Positions 31,977-40,877 of a DNA stretch of 51,199 nt are shown here, one piece after another. A program made the translations under genes and the position numbers. Origin of the DNA: Alphaproteobacteria bacterium (GTDB lineage: Bacteria > Pseudomonadota > Alphaproteobacteria > RF32 > CAG-239); NCBI GenBank assembly GCA_017546315.1, contig JAFYXH010000008.1:1-51199 (forward strand), in the 5' to 3' direction. The notes beneath the pieces are model-generated. The model did no database searches, was not told the DNA's origin, and was given only the letters and a program-made list of their open reading frames with translations. Within the stretch, counting starts at the first letter, position 1, and every line of letters begins with the position of its first letter.

Positions 31977-32924
31977 TTGAAATCGTCATCAGTATTAAAT
32001 AAGGTTATCTCTTGGCTTGGGCTATTCTTCTTTGTGCTGGCTGCTTTTATGATTTATCATCAATTATCTCGTTATTCTCTTGACGAGCTAAAGGAAGCTA
32101 TTTTAAATATTCCTAGTATCAATCTGATATATGCTCTTATTGCATCTTTTTTGGGATATATTTCATTATCTACATACGACTATTTAGCCTTGAGATATAT
32201 AAAGAAAAAATTGCAAGCTTGGAAATGGATTTTAACGGGGTTTATTGGTTTTTCTGTTAGCAATAATGCTGGTCATGCTATTGTTTCTGGTGGAGCTGTT
32301 AGATATCGTTTTTACTCAAGATGGGGAATTAGTACTGGAGATATAGTTAAGATGGTGACTTTTTCTGGTTTTACATATCTTATAGCTTGTTTCTTTTTGA
32401 TTATTGTTGGATATGTTATGACTCCTGAGCATGCCCTAGGTGGCAACTCTTCTACCAAAGTTTCTACATTTATTACAATGGTTTTATCTGTTATTGGCTT
32501 AATTATTTATTTTTGGGCTAGTTTATATTATAAAAAAAATGTTGTTATCAAAGGTGTAAATTTTAAAATGCCAAAGTTTAACCTTGCATTACGCCAAATG
32601 ATTATTGGAAGTATTGATATCGTAATGGCGTCTTTGGTATTATATTCTGTGCTTATTTGTTTTGTTAAAATTGATTTTATGACATTTATGGGGGTATTTA
32701 TAATTGCTCAGGTATTAGGTGTTTATAGCCAAGTTCCTGGTGGTTTAGGAGTGTTCGAGCTTGTATTCTCCAATATTTTACCCGGACAAGATAATCAAGC
32801 AATTTTATTTGGTGCTTTGATTGCATACAGGATCATTTACTACCTACTTCCTCTTATATTATCTGGTATTGTTCTTTTTATTTACGAATACACAAGGTCT
32901 GATGAAAATTTAGAAGAAGCATAA
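31977..32924 (+). CDS. UPF0104/MprF-type membrane protein (lysylphosphatidylglycerol synthase TM region family)
   Basis: The 315-residue protein has about eight membrane helices and the family motifs VSGGAVRYRFYSRWG (about residue 103) and SQVPGGLGVFE (about 255), as in the membrane part of MprF and in YbhN/AglD-type proteins. The family flips or handles lipids; the aminoacyl-transferase domain of MprF is absent. The start is a TTG at 31977: AAGGAG stands nine bases before it, and no ATG is available nearby. It is coupled to the Sel1-repeat gene upstream and to the 534-residue gene downstream. Confidence 0.85.
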   Translation: MKSSSVLNKVISWLGLFFFVLAAFMIYHQLSRYSLDELKEAILNIPSINLIYALIASFLGYISLSTYDYLALRYIKKKLQAWKWILTGFIGFSVSNNAGHAIVSGGAVRYRFYSRWGISTGDIVKMVTFSGFTYLIACFFLIIVGYVMTPEHALGGNSSTKVSTFITMVLSVIGLIIYFWASLYYKKNVVIKGVNFKMPKFNLALRQMIIGSIDIVMASLVLYSVLICFVKIDFMTFMGVFIIAQVLGVYSQVPGGLGVFELVFSNILPGQDNQAILFGALIAYRIIYYLLPLILSGIVLFIYEYTRSDENLEEA

Positions 32925-32950
32925 GATATTTATAAAATAAAGGGGTAAAA

Positions 32951-34555
32951 ATGGTTGACAAATACAAAGAAACGCTAGAAAAAGTTGCAGAAAAACTAGA
33001 AGATGGTATAAAAAAAGTTGTTCTAACAGGTGCTGTTATGTTATCCTCTTTAACCGGAGGGGCGAAGGAAAATACCGTTTTAAGTCCCACTAATGAAGAA
33101 GTTAATAAAACAGAACAGAGTATTCAAAACGAAGTAGCTGTTGACATTAATAACGATAAGAAAAATATATCTTTTGAAATTGCACAAGAACAAAAAGATC
33201 TTATGGCAGCTAGAGAAAAACCTTGCACCAGTAAGCAAGAATATATATCTATTGGTATTTTTGACAATAATACTCTTTATAATGCAACAACAAATGATAT
33301 GGATAAAAAAGCAAGACCAGATTTTATTGATGGCTTGGAGAGACCGGAATACAATATTAATTCTGAAGAAGAGTATAAAAAAGTTATGGTTGAAAGAGAT
33401 GGGGCCCTTGCTTCTTGTCATGGCGGTGATGCATATATACTTCCCAAATATAATGCTTCTGAAGAATTTAAACTATTTTTAGATTCTATTGCTCAAAGTG
33501 TGGGTAAAAATGTGTCTCATGAATACGTCAAAGATAACCCCGTGGCTAATATTGCCGTCAAAACACATGAAGTAGATGTTCATGGTTTGCATTATGCAAA
33601 GAATGTAATGGATAATGGCATGGACTCTCCATACACTGCGGCATACAAATCTGATGTTACTGAAAAATTGGCTGATTATTCCGAATGGCTAGTTATTGCA
33701 CAAATTTATACAAATCTTAAAAAACAGGGGGCGGAAAACATTCAAATAAACGGAGAAAATGTTCCATTAGGAGATATTTTGGACTACAAACCAGGACTTA
33801 GAGAAATTGTAGAAAAAGATGGTTTTGATATAAATGATAAAAAATGCTTGACTAAAATTGCAAAAGCTTCCTCTGAGTACTGGGATAGTACAAGATCTTC
33901 TCCTTACGAAGTACAAGCTCGTGAATGGGCAACTTCTGCGAAATCAAATTCTTTGATTGGTATGATAAAAACAGCAAGAGAATTTGAAAAACAAAAAGAT
34001 GAAATGTATAAGGATATCAATATTATCGGACATAATGTTGATGTCCCCAAAGAGGCAAGACAGTTTTTTGAGCCCACAAAAGAACGATTGGACAGTGTAT
34101 TAGTTGGCTTTAATTATACCTCAAATGAAGATTTGTTAAAAATTGATAAATATATGGAAACTTTAGGCCTAAAAAATGATGAAGAAAAAACAGAATACAT
34201 TGTAAAACAAACTCATTATATTACTGAGCGTTCTCCTGATGCAGACTTAAAGTTTAGGGATTTATTATTGGCTTGTCAAAACAATTCAGGACAAGATAAT
34301 ACTATTGTATATAGTGATGGCATAAAGGATACATATCACAGTGATGGCACTGTTACTGTTTCTAAAAATAAAAAAAATATATCTTATACCACAAAAAAAG
34401 AAAATTTAGATAAAGCTTCAAAGATAAATAAAGCTAAGCGTGAATTGAATGAAAATTTATCTAAAATTCACCCTACCGTTGAAAATGTAAAAGAAAGCCC
34501 AAAGCAAAATGTAAATATAGCATTGATGATGCATGCAAAAGCTCAGGGAAGATAA
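32951..34555 (+). CDS. Large protein of unknown function
   Basis: The 534-residue protein starts with an amphipathic helix followed by a short hydrophobic segment (about residues 20-38, KKVVLTGAVMLSSLTGG). A mostly helical, polar body follows. Notable stretches are KTHEVDVHGLHYAKN (His206, Glu207, His211), DVTEKLADYSEWLVIAQIYTNL, SSPYEVQAREWA and a strand-like SDGIKDTYHSDGTVTVSKN. HEVDVH has HExxxH spacing, not HExxH, so I do not call it a protease. AAGGGG lies upstream at good spacing. It is the last gene of a likely three-gene plus-strand unit. No family recognised. Confidence 0.55.
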   Translation: MVDKYKETLEKVAEKLEDGIKKVVLTGAVMLSSLTGGAKENTVLSPTNEEVNKTEQSIQNEVAVDINNDKKNISFEIAQEQKDLMAAREKPCTSKQEYISIGIFDNNTLYNATTNDMDKKARPDFIDGLERPEYNINSEEEYKKVMVERDGALASCHGGDAYILPKYNASEEFKLFLDSIAQSVGKNVSHEYVKDNPVANIAVKTHEVDVHGLHYAKNVMDNGMDSPYTAAYKSDVTEKLADYSEWLVIAQIYTNLKKQGAENIQINGENVPLGDILDYKPGLREIVEKDGFDINDKKCLTKIAKASSEYWDSTRSSPYEVQAREWATSAKSNSLIGMIKTAREFEKQKDEMYKDINIIGHNVDVPKEARQFFEPTKERLDSVLVGFNYTSNEDLLKIDKYMETLGLKNDEEKTEYIVKQTHYITERSPDADLKFRDLLLACQNNSGQDNTIVYSDGIKDTYHSDGTVTVSKNKKNISYTTKKENLDKASKINKAKRELNENLSKIHPTVENVKESPKQNVNIALMMHAKAQGR

Positions 34556-34703
34556 ATTCTCTTTATTTATAAAATAAGATACCACTTTTTACTCAAGTTA
34601 AAATATGTTATTATGTATGTGTATCCAACTGAAAATAGTAATGAAATTATTGTATATCTTTATAGTTTCTTTTTTTTAACTACTTGTATGATAAATTTAA
34701 GAA

Positions 34704-34738
34704 TAAAAAAACACCTCTTTATATTTATAAAGGGGTGC
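34704..34738 (-). terminator. Terminator of mscL
   Basis: On the minus strand CACCCCTTTATA and TATAAAGAGGTG form a long stem (one G-U) followed by seven T residues, 29 bases after the mscL stop. Confidence 0.85.
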
Positions 34739-34766
34739 CTTAAATTTCTGAATTAAATTTGATTAT

Positions 34767-35198
34767 TTATTTTAATTCTGAAGTACAATGAGGACAACGT
34801 GTTGCCTTTATTGCAATTTCTGAACAACAATGAGGACAAACCTTTGTTGTTGGCTCAGGAGCTACAACCTCTTCTTCTTTACATGCTTTTTCTTGCAACT
34901 TATTGATTGCTTTTATCAAAATAAATACTGCAAGAGCAACAATCAAAAAGCTTATAAGAGCATTGATAAATAAACCATAATTTATTGATACAGGATTTTC
35001 GCCTTCTGTTAAAATTATCTTCAAATCAGAAAAATCAACTTTACCTAACAATAAACCTATTGGAGGCATTAAAACATCTTTTACAAGAGAATCAACAATT
35101 TTACCGAAAGCAGCACCAATAATGATACCGACTGCCATGTCAATAACATTACCACGCATTGCAAATTTTTTAAATTCTGTAACAAAATTCTTAAACAT
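34767..35198 (-). CDS. mscL: Large-conductance mechanosensitive channel MscL with C-terminal zinc ribbon
   Basis: The first 110 residues are a normal Msc[41 protein letters not shown] (residues 10-48), first membrane helix 15-45, then [21 protein letters not shown] as the second. MscL pores open under turgor stress. After residue 113 the usual helical tail is replaced by a Glu-rich linker and a zinc ribbon, [21 protein letters not shown] (Cys pairs CxxC...CxxC). A zinc-bound cytoplasmic cap could change gating. An AGGAG site precedes the ATG. It follows rbfA on the minus strand, close enough to be read from that operon. Confidence 0.93.
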   Translation of the reverse strand: MFKNFVTEFKKFAMRGNVIDMAVGIIIGAAFGKIVDSLVKDVLMPPIGLLLGKVDFSDLKIILTEGENPVSINYGLFINALISFLIVALAVFILIKAINKLQEKACKEEEVVAPEPTTKVCPHCCSEIAIKATRCPHCTSELK

Positions 35199-35222
35199 TT
35201 TAGTCTCCTAATCTTAGTTTAG

Positions 35223-35624
35223 TTAGTCTTCTTCGTCTTTGCGCTTTAAGTCATTAGCGACTTTAGGATCACGCAAAAGCTTTTCTATCCGATCAACTTC
35301 TTCTAGAGTTTCATCCATGCGGAAGTTTATATCCGGAGTGTAACGAAGCTTCAACTTGCTAGCAATGAGTTTTTTCATTCCCCAAGTTTCTGCATTTAAA
35401 TCATCTTCTATTTGACCTAGATTTTGCCCGTTTAATGTTGTAAAATACACTGTACAATATTTTAAATCTGGCGAAATATCTACACTGGTTATTGTTACCA
35501 TGTAATCTAATATCAAAGGATTTCTAACTGTACCACGCTCTAAAGCTGCAGCAATAATCTTTTGTATTTCTTTAGATATACGAAGCTGACGCTGAGATGG
35601 TTCTTTTGTATTTTGACTTACCAT
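35223..35624 (-). CDS. rbfA: Ribosome-binding factor A
   Basis: The 133-residue protein is a KH-type RbfA: SQRQLRISKEIQKIIAAALERG, VTSVDISPDLKYCTVYFT and LRYTPDINFRMDETLEEVDRIEKLL are the conserved blocks. RbfA helps mature the 16S rRNA 5' region in the 30S subunit. A strong AAGGAG site lies nine bases before the ATG, which is 15 bases after the infB stop. This is the classic last gene of the rimP-nusA operon. Confidence 0.96.
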   Translation of the reverse strand: MVSQNTKEPSQRQLRISKEIQKIIAAALERGTVRNPLILDYMVTITSVDISPDLKYCTVYFTTLNGQNLGQIEDDLNAETWGMKKLIASKLKLRYTPDINFRMDETLEEVDRIEKLLRDPKVANDLKRKDEED

Positions 35625-35639
35625 AAAGATTATCTCCTT

Positions 35640-38102
35640 TTACAATTTAGCAGCAATCGTTTCTATCTCATAACATTCAATATAGTCTCCTACTTGAATA
35701 TCATTATAATTTTCAAAACTCATACCACATTCATAACCTTCCTTAACCTCTTTTACGTCTTCTTTGAAGCGTTTTAATTGAGAAAGGCTACCATCATGAA
35801 CTACAACGTTATCTCTTAACAAGCGAACTTTAGCACCTCGTTTTACCAATCCTTCAGTAATCATACAGCCACCAACACGTCCAACACCTGTAATGTTAAA
35901 TACGTTACGAATTTCTGCATAACCAAGGAATTTCTCTCTTAACTCTGGTGATAATAATCCCTCTAAACCTTTCTTCACGTCATCTGCTACGTCATAGATG
36001 ATTGAGTAATAACGAATATCAATACCATCACGACGAGCCATATCACGAGCTTGTGGAATTGCACGAACGTTAAAACCAATAATGAACGCATTAGAAGCTT
36101 TAGCTAAGGTAACATCTGATTCTGAAATTGGACCAACTGCAGAGTGCAAAATTTGAACTGAAACTTCTTGATTTGAAAGTTTTGTAATTGTTCCCTCAAT
36201 TGCCTCAATAGAACCTTGAACATCAGCCTTAATGATAACAGATAAGTGCTTAGATTCACCTGATTTAATCTTATCAAGCATTTGCTCCATTGCTGACTTA
36301 GCACTTTTTACTAATTTCGCCTCACGTTCTTTACGAATACGATAATTGGTTACTTCTCTTGCCTGATTTTCATCTTTTACGATAATAAAATCATCACCGG
36401 CTGATGGTGTACCTTGTAAACCTAATACCTCTACAGGAGTTGCAGGACCTACTTCAAATACCTTTTTACCGTGTTCATTGAACATTGCACGAACGTGTCC
36501 CCATTCTTTACCAGCAATGATAATCTCACCTACTTTTAATGTTCCTCTTTGAACAAGAACTGTAGCTACATTTCCACGTCCTTTTTCCATTTTAGCTTCG
36601 ATTACAACACCATCTGCTGTTCTGTTTGGGTTAGCTTTCAAATCTAAAATTTCTGCTTGCAACAATATTGCTTCAACAAGTTTATCAATATTGATACGTT
36701 TTTTAGCAGAAACTTCTGCACACAAACATTCACCACCCATTTCTTCTACTGCGATACCATGTTGTAAAAGTTCTGTTTTAACTTTCATTGGATCTGCAGC
36801 TGGAAGGTCAATTTTGTTAATTGCTACAACTATTGGCACATTTGCAGCTTGAGCATGTCTTATTGCTTCTACTGTTTGAGGTTTTATACCATCATTTGCT
36901 GCAACAACTAAAACAACGATATCGGTTACTTTTGCACCTCTGGCTCTCATTTCTGAGAATGCCTCGTGTCCTGGTGTATCGATAAATGTAATTTTTTGAC
37001 CATCTTCTATACTTATTTGATATGCACCGATGTGTTGAGTAATACCACCTGCTTCACGAGCTACAACGTTGGTTTCACGCAAAGCATCCAAAAGTGATGT
37101 CTTACCATGATCCACGTGTCCCATTACAGTTACAACTGGAGCTCTTGGCAATAAATCTTTTTCTGTATCTTCAGGACCTGTTAGGCCATCTTCTACGTCG
37201 CTTTCTGCAACACGCTTAAATTTATGTCCCATTTCTTCTACAATAATTTGAGCTGTGTCGGCATCAATAGCTTGGTTAATGGTTGCCATTACACCTAAAG
37301 CCATGAGTTTCTTTATAACATCAGAACTCTTTTCAGCCATTCTGTTTGCCAACTCTTGAACTGTGATAATTTCAGGAATAATTACTTCTTTAATTATCTT
37401 TTCTTGAGGTGTAACTTGTTGAACTTGAGGTTTGGGAGATTTTTTCTTAAATCTACGGCGTGGAGCACCATATCCATAATCATCTTCATCCTCATCATCA
37501 TTAAACATATATGAATTAACGTTAATTTTACTATTGCGCTTAGGTGTTTCAAAACTACGTTTTTGAATCTTTTTACGCTCTTGCTCAAAAGTTTCTTCAC
37601 GACTAAGAGGCTTACCAGCTTCTTGTGAAGCACTTTTTTTGTTTCTTTTTGATTGATATTCTTCATCCTCTTCTTCATAATCTTCTTTAGATTTATGTTT
37701 AGAATTATGATTTCTACTTTCTTCAATATTCTTTTCTACAACTACAGGAGCAGGAGCTTCTTGTTTGCTCTTCTCTTTTTTTGCTTTCTCTTCTTTTTCT
37801 TCTTGTTGTTTTTTCAATTCTTCTTCTTTTTGTTTTTGGCGCAACAATTCTCTTTCTTGTTCTTCTTGTTTCTTTTTAGCATCATGCTCTTTTGCTTTTG
37901 CTAGCAATTCTAACTTTTGAGCCATAGCTTGATCGATTTCAACAGGCTTATTTGTATCTTTGGGTTGAGATACAAATCTTTTTTTTCTAACCTCTACTTG
38001 CACCATCTTTTTACCTTCTGCTCTAGCATTAAGGTTTGACTTCTTTAAGGTTAGGGTTGATTTTCCCGATAATGTTAGTTTTTTGCCATTATCTTCTGTC
38101 AT
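35640..38102 (-). CDS. infB: Translation initiation factor IF-2
   Basis: The 820-residue protein has a Lys/Glu-rich, low-complexity N-terminal region (residues 1-220) with an IF2-N domain ([23 protein letters not shown]). The G domain follows ([10 protein letters not shown] about residue 327, [14 protein letters not shown]), then domains II-IV ending [22 protein letters not shown]-2 delivers initiator tRNA and joins subunits. The start overlaps the ylxR-type gene stop (ATGA). Normal length for alphaproteobacteria. Confidence 0.97.
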   Translation of the reverse strand: MTEDNGKKLTLSGKSTLTLKKSNLNARAEGKKMVQVEVRKKRFVSQPKDTNKPVEIDQAMAQKLELLAKAKEHDAKKKQEEQERELLRQKQKEEELKKQQEEKEEKAKKEKSKQEAPAPVVVEKNIEESRNHNSKHKSKEDYEEEDEEYQSKRNKKSASQEAGKPLSREETFEQERKKIQKRSFETPKRNSKINVNSYMFNDDEDEDDYGYGAPRRRFKKKSPKPQVQQVTPQEKIIKEVIIPEIITVQELANRMAEKSSDVIKKLMALGVMATINQAIDADTAQIIVEEMGHKFKRVAESDVEDGLTGPEDTEKDLLPRAPVVTVMGHVDHGKTSLLDALRETNVVAREAGGITQHIGAYQISIEDGQKITFIDTPGHEAFSEMRARGAKVTDIVVLVVAANDGIKPQTVEAIRHAQAANVPIVVAINKIDLPAADPMKVKTELLQHGIAVEEMGGECLCAEVSAKKRINIDKLVEAILLQAEILDLKANPNRTADGVVIEAKMEKGRGNVATVLVQRGTLKVGEIIIAGKEWGHVRAMFNEHGKKVFEVGPATPVEVLGLQGTPSAGDDFIIVKDENQAREVTNYRIRKEREAKLVKSAKSAMEQMLDKIKSGESKHLSVIIKADVQGSIEAIEGTITKLSNQEVSVQILHSAVGPISESDVTLAKASNAFIIGFNVRAIPQARDMARRDGIDIRYYSIIYDVADDVKKGLEGLLSPELREKFLGYAEIRNVFNITGVGRVGGCMITEGLVKRGAKVRLLRDNVVVHDGSLSQLKRFKEDVKEVKEGYECGMSFENYNDIQVGDYIECYEIETIAAKL

Positions 38103-38686
38103 TGAATATTATCTCCGTTTAACGATAAAAAGTTTTGATACTTTTTTAAATTATTATAAACCATACGAGACACATCACTCTTTAATATCGCAATATGAAC
38201 CGTATTTTCTTTATTTAACGTCATATCTAATTCATCTATACTGAATAAATTAAATATTTCAAGACTTTTAGCAAGAAATGCAATTTTTTCTTTACCATCT
38301 TTACCTGCATCTGATGCTTGTATAATAAATTCTACCTTGTTTTTTTTGATTTCCTCTTTTACTTTTTCAAAACCAGAAACTACTGCTCCTGCTTTTCTAG
38401 CTAAATTTAGACTATCAAGCGCCTTATTTTTTATGAGATTTTCTATGATTGAAACAAAATCATCTTCTATTTTTAAACAATGTTTTGAAACTTTGTTAAA
38501 TAACTTTTTTTCAAGAGCTTTCTCCAAAGACTGACGATTGTTTGTAATATATATGCCTTTACCTTGCAATTTTTTATTAAAATCTGGTAGCAATGTATTG
38601 TTTAGCACAACAAAACGCAACAATTCTTCTGTTGGCTTTACACTTCCGTCAAGGATACATTTACGAACAATCGTTGTCTTTGGCAT
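38099..38686 (-). CDS. YlxR (DUF448) / L7Ae-like RNA-binding protein
   Basis: The 195-residue protein fuses two RNA-binding domains. One is an N-terminal YlxR domain ([41 protein letters not shown], residues 5-62). The other is a C-terminal L7Ae/L30e-type domain ([33 protein letters not shown], residues 93-180). This fusion between nusA and infB is typical of alphaproteobacteria. YlxR has been linked to RNase P and to regulation of transcription elsewhere; the role here is unproven. AAGGAG precedes the ATG, 13 bases after nusA. Confidence 0.93.
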   Translation of the reverse strand: MPKTTIVRKCILDGSVKPTEELLRFVVLNNTLLPDFNKKLQGKGIYITNNRQSLEKALEKKLFNKVSKHCLKIEDDFVSIIENLIKNKALDSLNLARKAGAVVSGFEKVKEEIKKNKVEFIIQASDAGKDGKEKIAFLAKSLEIFNLFSIDELDMTLNKENTVHIAILKSDVSRMVYNNLKKYQNFLSLNGDNIQ

Positions 38687-38699
38687 TTAGCACTCCTTT

Positions 38700-40211
38700 T
38701 TATTGCTCGTCTTTGAACCAATGTTCTCGAGCAGCCATAATGATGCGATTAGCTTCTACTTCAGTTACAACACCTTCACCAAGTATTTCGATAAGTTCAT
38801 CTGAAGCAAGATCTGCTAAATCATCTAGATTTTTCACATCATGTTCTGCTAAATTAAGAATCATTTCTTGATCTAGACCTGAGATAGTCTTTAAACTATC
38901 ATCAACGCCAAGAGATTTACTCTTTTCAATAAATTCTTTATTTCTTTTTTCTACAAATGCTTTTGCACGCTTTTGTAATTCTTGAGCTAAATCCTCATCA
39001 AATCCATCAATTGAATACAAATCATCAATCGATATCAAAGCGATTTCATCAACAGTTGAGAAGCCTTCTGAAATAAGAACATGTGCAATCATCTCATCAA
39101 CATCAAGAGCTGATACAAAACGCTCTGAACGGATTTTGTTTTCTGTTGCACGTCTTTCACGCTCTTGCTCTTCTGTTAAAATATCAATAACAGCATTAAC
39201 TAGTTGAGAAGCAAGTTTCACGTTTTGACCACGACGACCAATTGCAAGAGAATATTGTTCTTCTGTTACAACTACTTCAATACGATTATTTTCTTCATCT
39301 ATTACAACTTTGCTTACTTCTGCAGGAGCCAAAGCACTTACAATGTATTGAGCTCTATCTGAAGAATAAGGAACAATATCAATTTTCTCACCTTGAAGTT
39401 CTGTCACAACTGATTGAACACGAATTCCACGTAATCCTACGCAAGCTCCAACTGGATCAATTGATGCGTCATTTGCACGAACAGCAATCTTTGCTTTTGA
39501 ACCTGGATCACGAGCAACACCCATAATTTCAACAATGCCATCATAAATTTCTGGCACCTCAGATGTGAACAATTTAGCCATAAATTCTGGACAAGTACGT
39601 GATAAGAAAATTTGTGGTCCTCTTGTTTCACGTCTTACGTCTAAAACATAAGCTCTTACTCTATCTCCGCTTTTGAAGCTTTCCCTTGGGATGATTTCTT
39701 CTTTACGAAGAATTGCTTCTGTTTTACCCATATCTACAATCACATTGTTGTATTCAACTCTTTTTACAGTTCCGTTGATGATTGTACCAATTCTTTCTTT
39801 ATATTCTTCATATTGCTTATTACGTTCAGCATCACGAACTTTTTGAGTAATAACTTGTTTTGCAGTTTGAGCCGCAATACGACCAAAATCAATTGGTGGA
39901 AGTTGATCTACGATAAATTCTCCAACCTTTGCATCTGGTTTTATTCTTTGTGCTTCTTTTAAGGTTAATTCTGTAGTTTCATTTTCAATAACCTCAACAA
40001 CAGCACGATAACGAGCAAGGGTAATAGCCCCAGTTTTGCGGTTAATATTTACACGAATATCATGTTCAAAGCCATATTTAGAACGTCCAGCCTTTTGTAT
40101 AGCTTGCTCCATCGCATCAAAAACGTCTTCACGGTCAATATTTTTTTCTCTAGCAACAGTATCTGCTACCATCAAAATTTCTGGTCTTGGCATATTAACA
40201 ATATTTTCCAT
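38700..40211 (-). CDS. nusA: Transcription termination/antitermination factor NusA
   Basis: The 503-residue protein has the N-terminal RNA polymerase-binding domain (ADTVAREKNIDREDVFDAMEQAI), an S1 domain (GTIINGTVKRVEYNNVIVDMG), two KH domains (KIAVRANDASIDPVGACVGLRG; VVTEEQYSLAIGRRGQNVKLA) and C-terminal helix-hairpin-helix acidic repeats (VDEIALISIDDLYSIDGFDE, LDDLADLASDELIEILGEG). NusA modulates pausing and termination. It sits between rimP and ylxR as in most bacteria. An AGAGGAAG site precedes the ATG. Confidence 0.98.
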   Translation of the reverse strand: MENIVNMPRPEILMVADTVAREKNIDREDVFDAMEQAIQKAGRSKYGFEHDIRVNINRKTGAITLARYRAVVEVIENETTELTLKEAQRIKPDAKVGEFIVDQLPPIDFGRIAAQTAKQVITQKVRDAERNKQYEEYKERIGTIINGTVKRVEYNNVIVDMGKTEAILRKEEIIPRESFKSGDRVRAYVLDVRRETRGPQIFLSRTCPEFMAKLFTSEVPEIYDGIVEIMGVARDPGSKAKIAVRANDASIDPVGACVGLRGIRVQSVVTELQGEKIDIVPYSSDRAQYIVSALAPAEVSKVVIDEENNRIEVVVTEEQYSLAIGRRGQNVKLASQLVNAVIDILTEEQERERRATENKIRSERFVSALDVDEMIAHVLISEGFSTVDEIALISIDDLYSIDGFDEDLAQELQKRAKAFVEKRNKEFIEKSKSLGVDDSLKTISGLDQEMILNLAEHDVKNLDDLADLASDELIEILGEGVVTEVEANRIIMAAREHWFKDEQ

Positions 40212-40238
40212 TACTTCCTCTTTAAGTTAAGGTTAAAA

Positions 40239-40742
40239 CTAATTGTCTTTTTTCTTATGGGATTTTAAGTATTGTTCCCACAATTCATCTGTTAGAATAA
40301 TTTTTGCTTTTGATATATTATCATAAGCAATAGTGTAAATGGTGTCTTCCATTTTTATGGTTATTTCACCGTTTTGTGAAACATTTTCAATAGTCGCTTT
40401 GAAACGCTTACGCTTTTCAACTGCTTCTATTGTTTCAATCTTTATCAAATAGCCCAAATAGCGTGAAAAATGCTCTAGCTTTGTAAGCGGTCTATCAATA
40501 CCTGGAGAACTAACTTCTAGTGTATATCTACCGTCAATTGGTTCTTTTTCATCAAGAACTTCTGACACACAACGGCTAACCTTAGCACAATCATCAATTG
40601 TAAGTTCTTTAGTATAATCATTATGCTCTATCATAATTTGTAATACAGGATTTTGCTCACCAATTGTCAAAATCCTTACTGTTTGAAAGCCTAATCCTTC
40701 AATAACTGGCTCTATAAGATCTGCTAAATAATGCTTTTGCAT
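40239..40742 (-). CDS. rimP: Ribosome maturation factor RimP
   Basis: The 167-residue protein has the RimP N-domain (IEPVIEGLGFQTVRI, LTIDDCAKVSRCVSEVLDEKEPIDGRYTLEVSSPGIDRPL, residues 10-90) and the Sm-like C-domain. RimP assists late 30S assembly. The start has a strong AAGGAGTG site six bases before the ATG. Only 23 bases upstream of the ATG lies the U-run of a rho-independent hairpin, leaving no room for a promoter between them, so expression of this operon probably depends on read-through of that hairpin. Confidence 0.95.
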   Translation of the reverse strand: MQKHYLADLIEPVIEGLGFQTVRILTIGEQNPVLQIMIEHNDYTKELTIDDCAKVSRCVSEVLDEKEPIDGRYTLEVSSPGIDRPLTKLEHFSRYLGYLIKIETIEAVEKRKRFKATIENVSQNGEITIKMEDTIYTIAYDNISKAKIILTDELWEQYLKSHKKKDN

Positions 40743-40765
40743 TGCACACTCCTTGTTTTGCTAAC

Positions 40766-40791
40766 AAAAAAGCGGGGTTTTTGACCCCACT
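40766..40791 (-). terminator. Terminator/attenuator ahead of rimP
   Basis: On the minus strand AGTGGGGT and ACCCCGCT form an eight-pair stem (one U-G) with a five-base loop followed by six T residues. It lies about 85 bases behind the autotransporter stop and 23 bases before the rimP ATG, so it may end the autotransporter transcript, attenuate the nusA operon, or both. Confidence 0.85.
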
Positions 40792-40877
40792 TTCAAGTTT
40801 TTATGAAAGGTTATGTTTATCTTTTAACATATATTTTTTAAAAATAAAGCTTTTTTTTTATTATTTTTTATATTTTG

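Noticed and set aside
33566..33583. HEVDVH in the 534-residue protein as a zinc-protease motif
   Set aside because: Spacing is HExxxH, not HExxH, and no third ligand in family context is evident.
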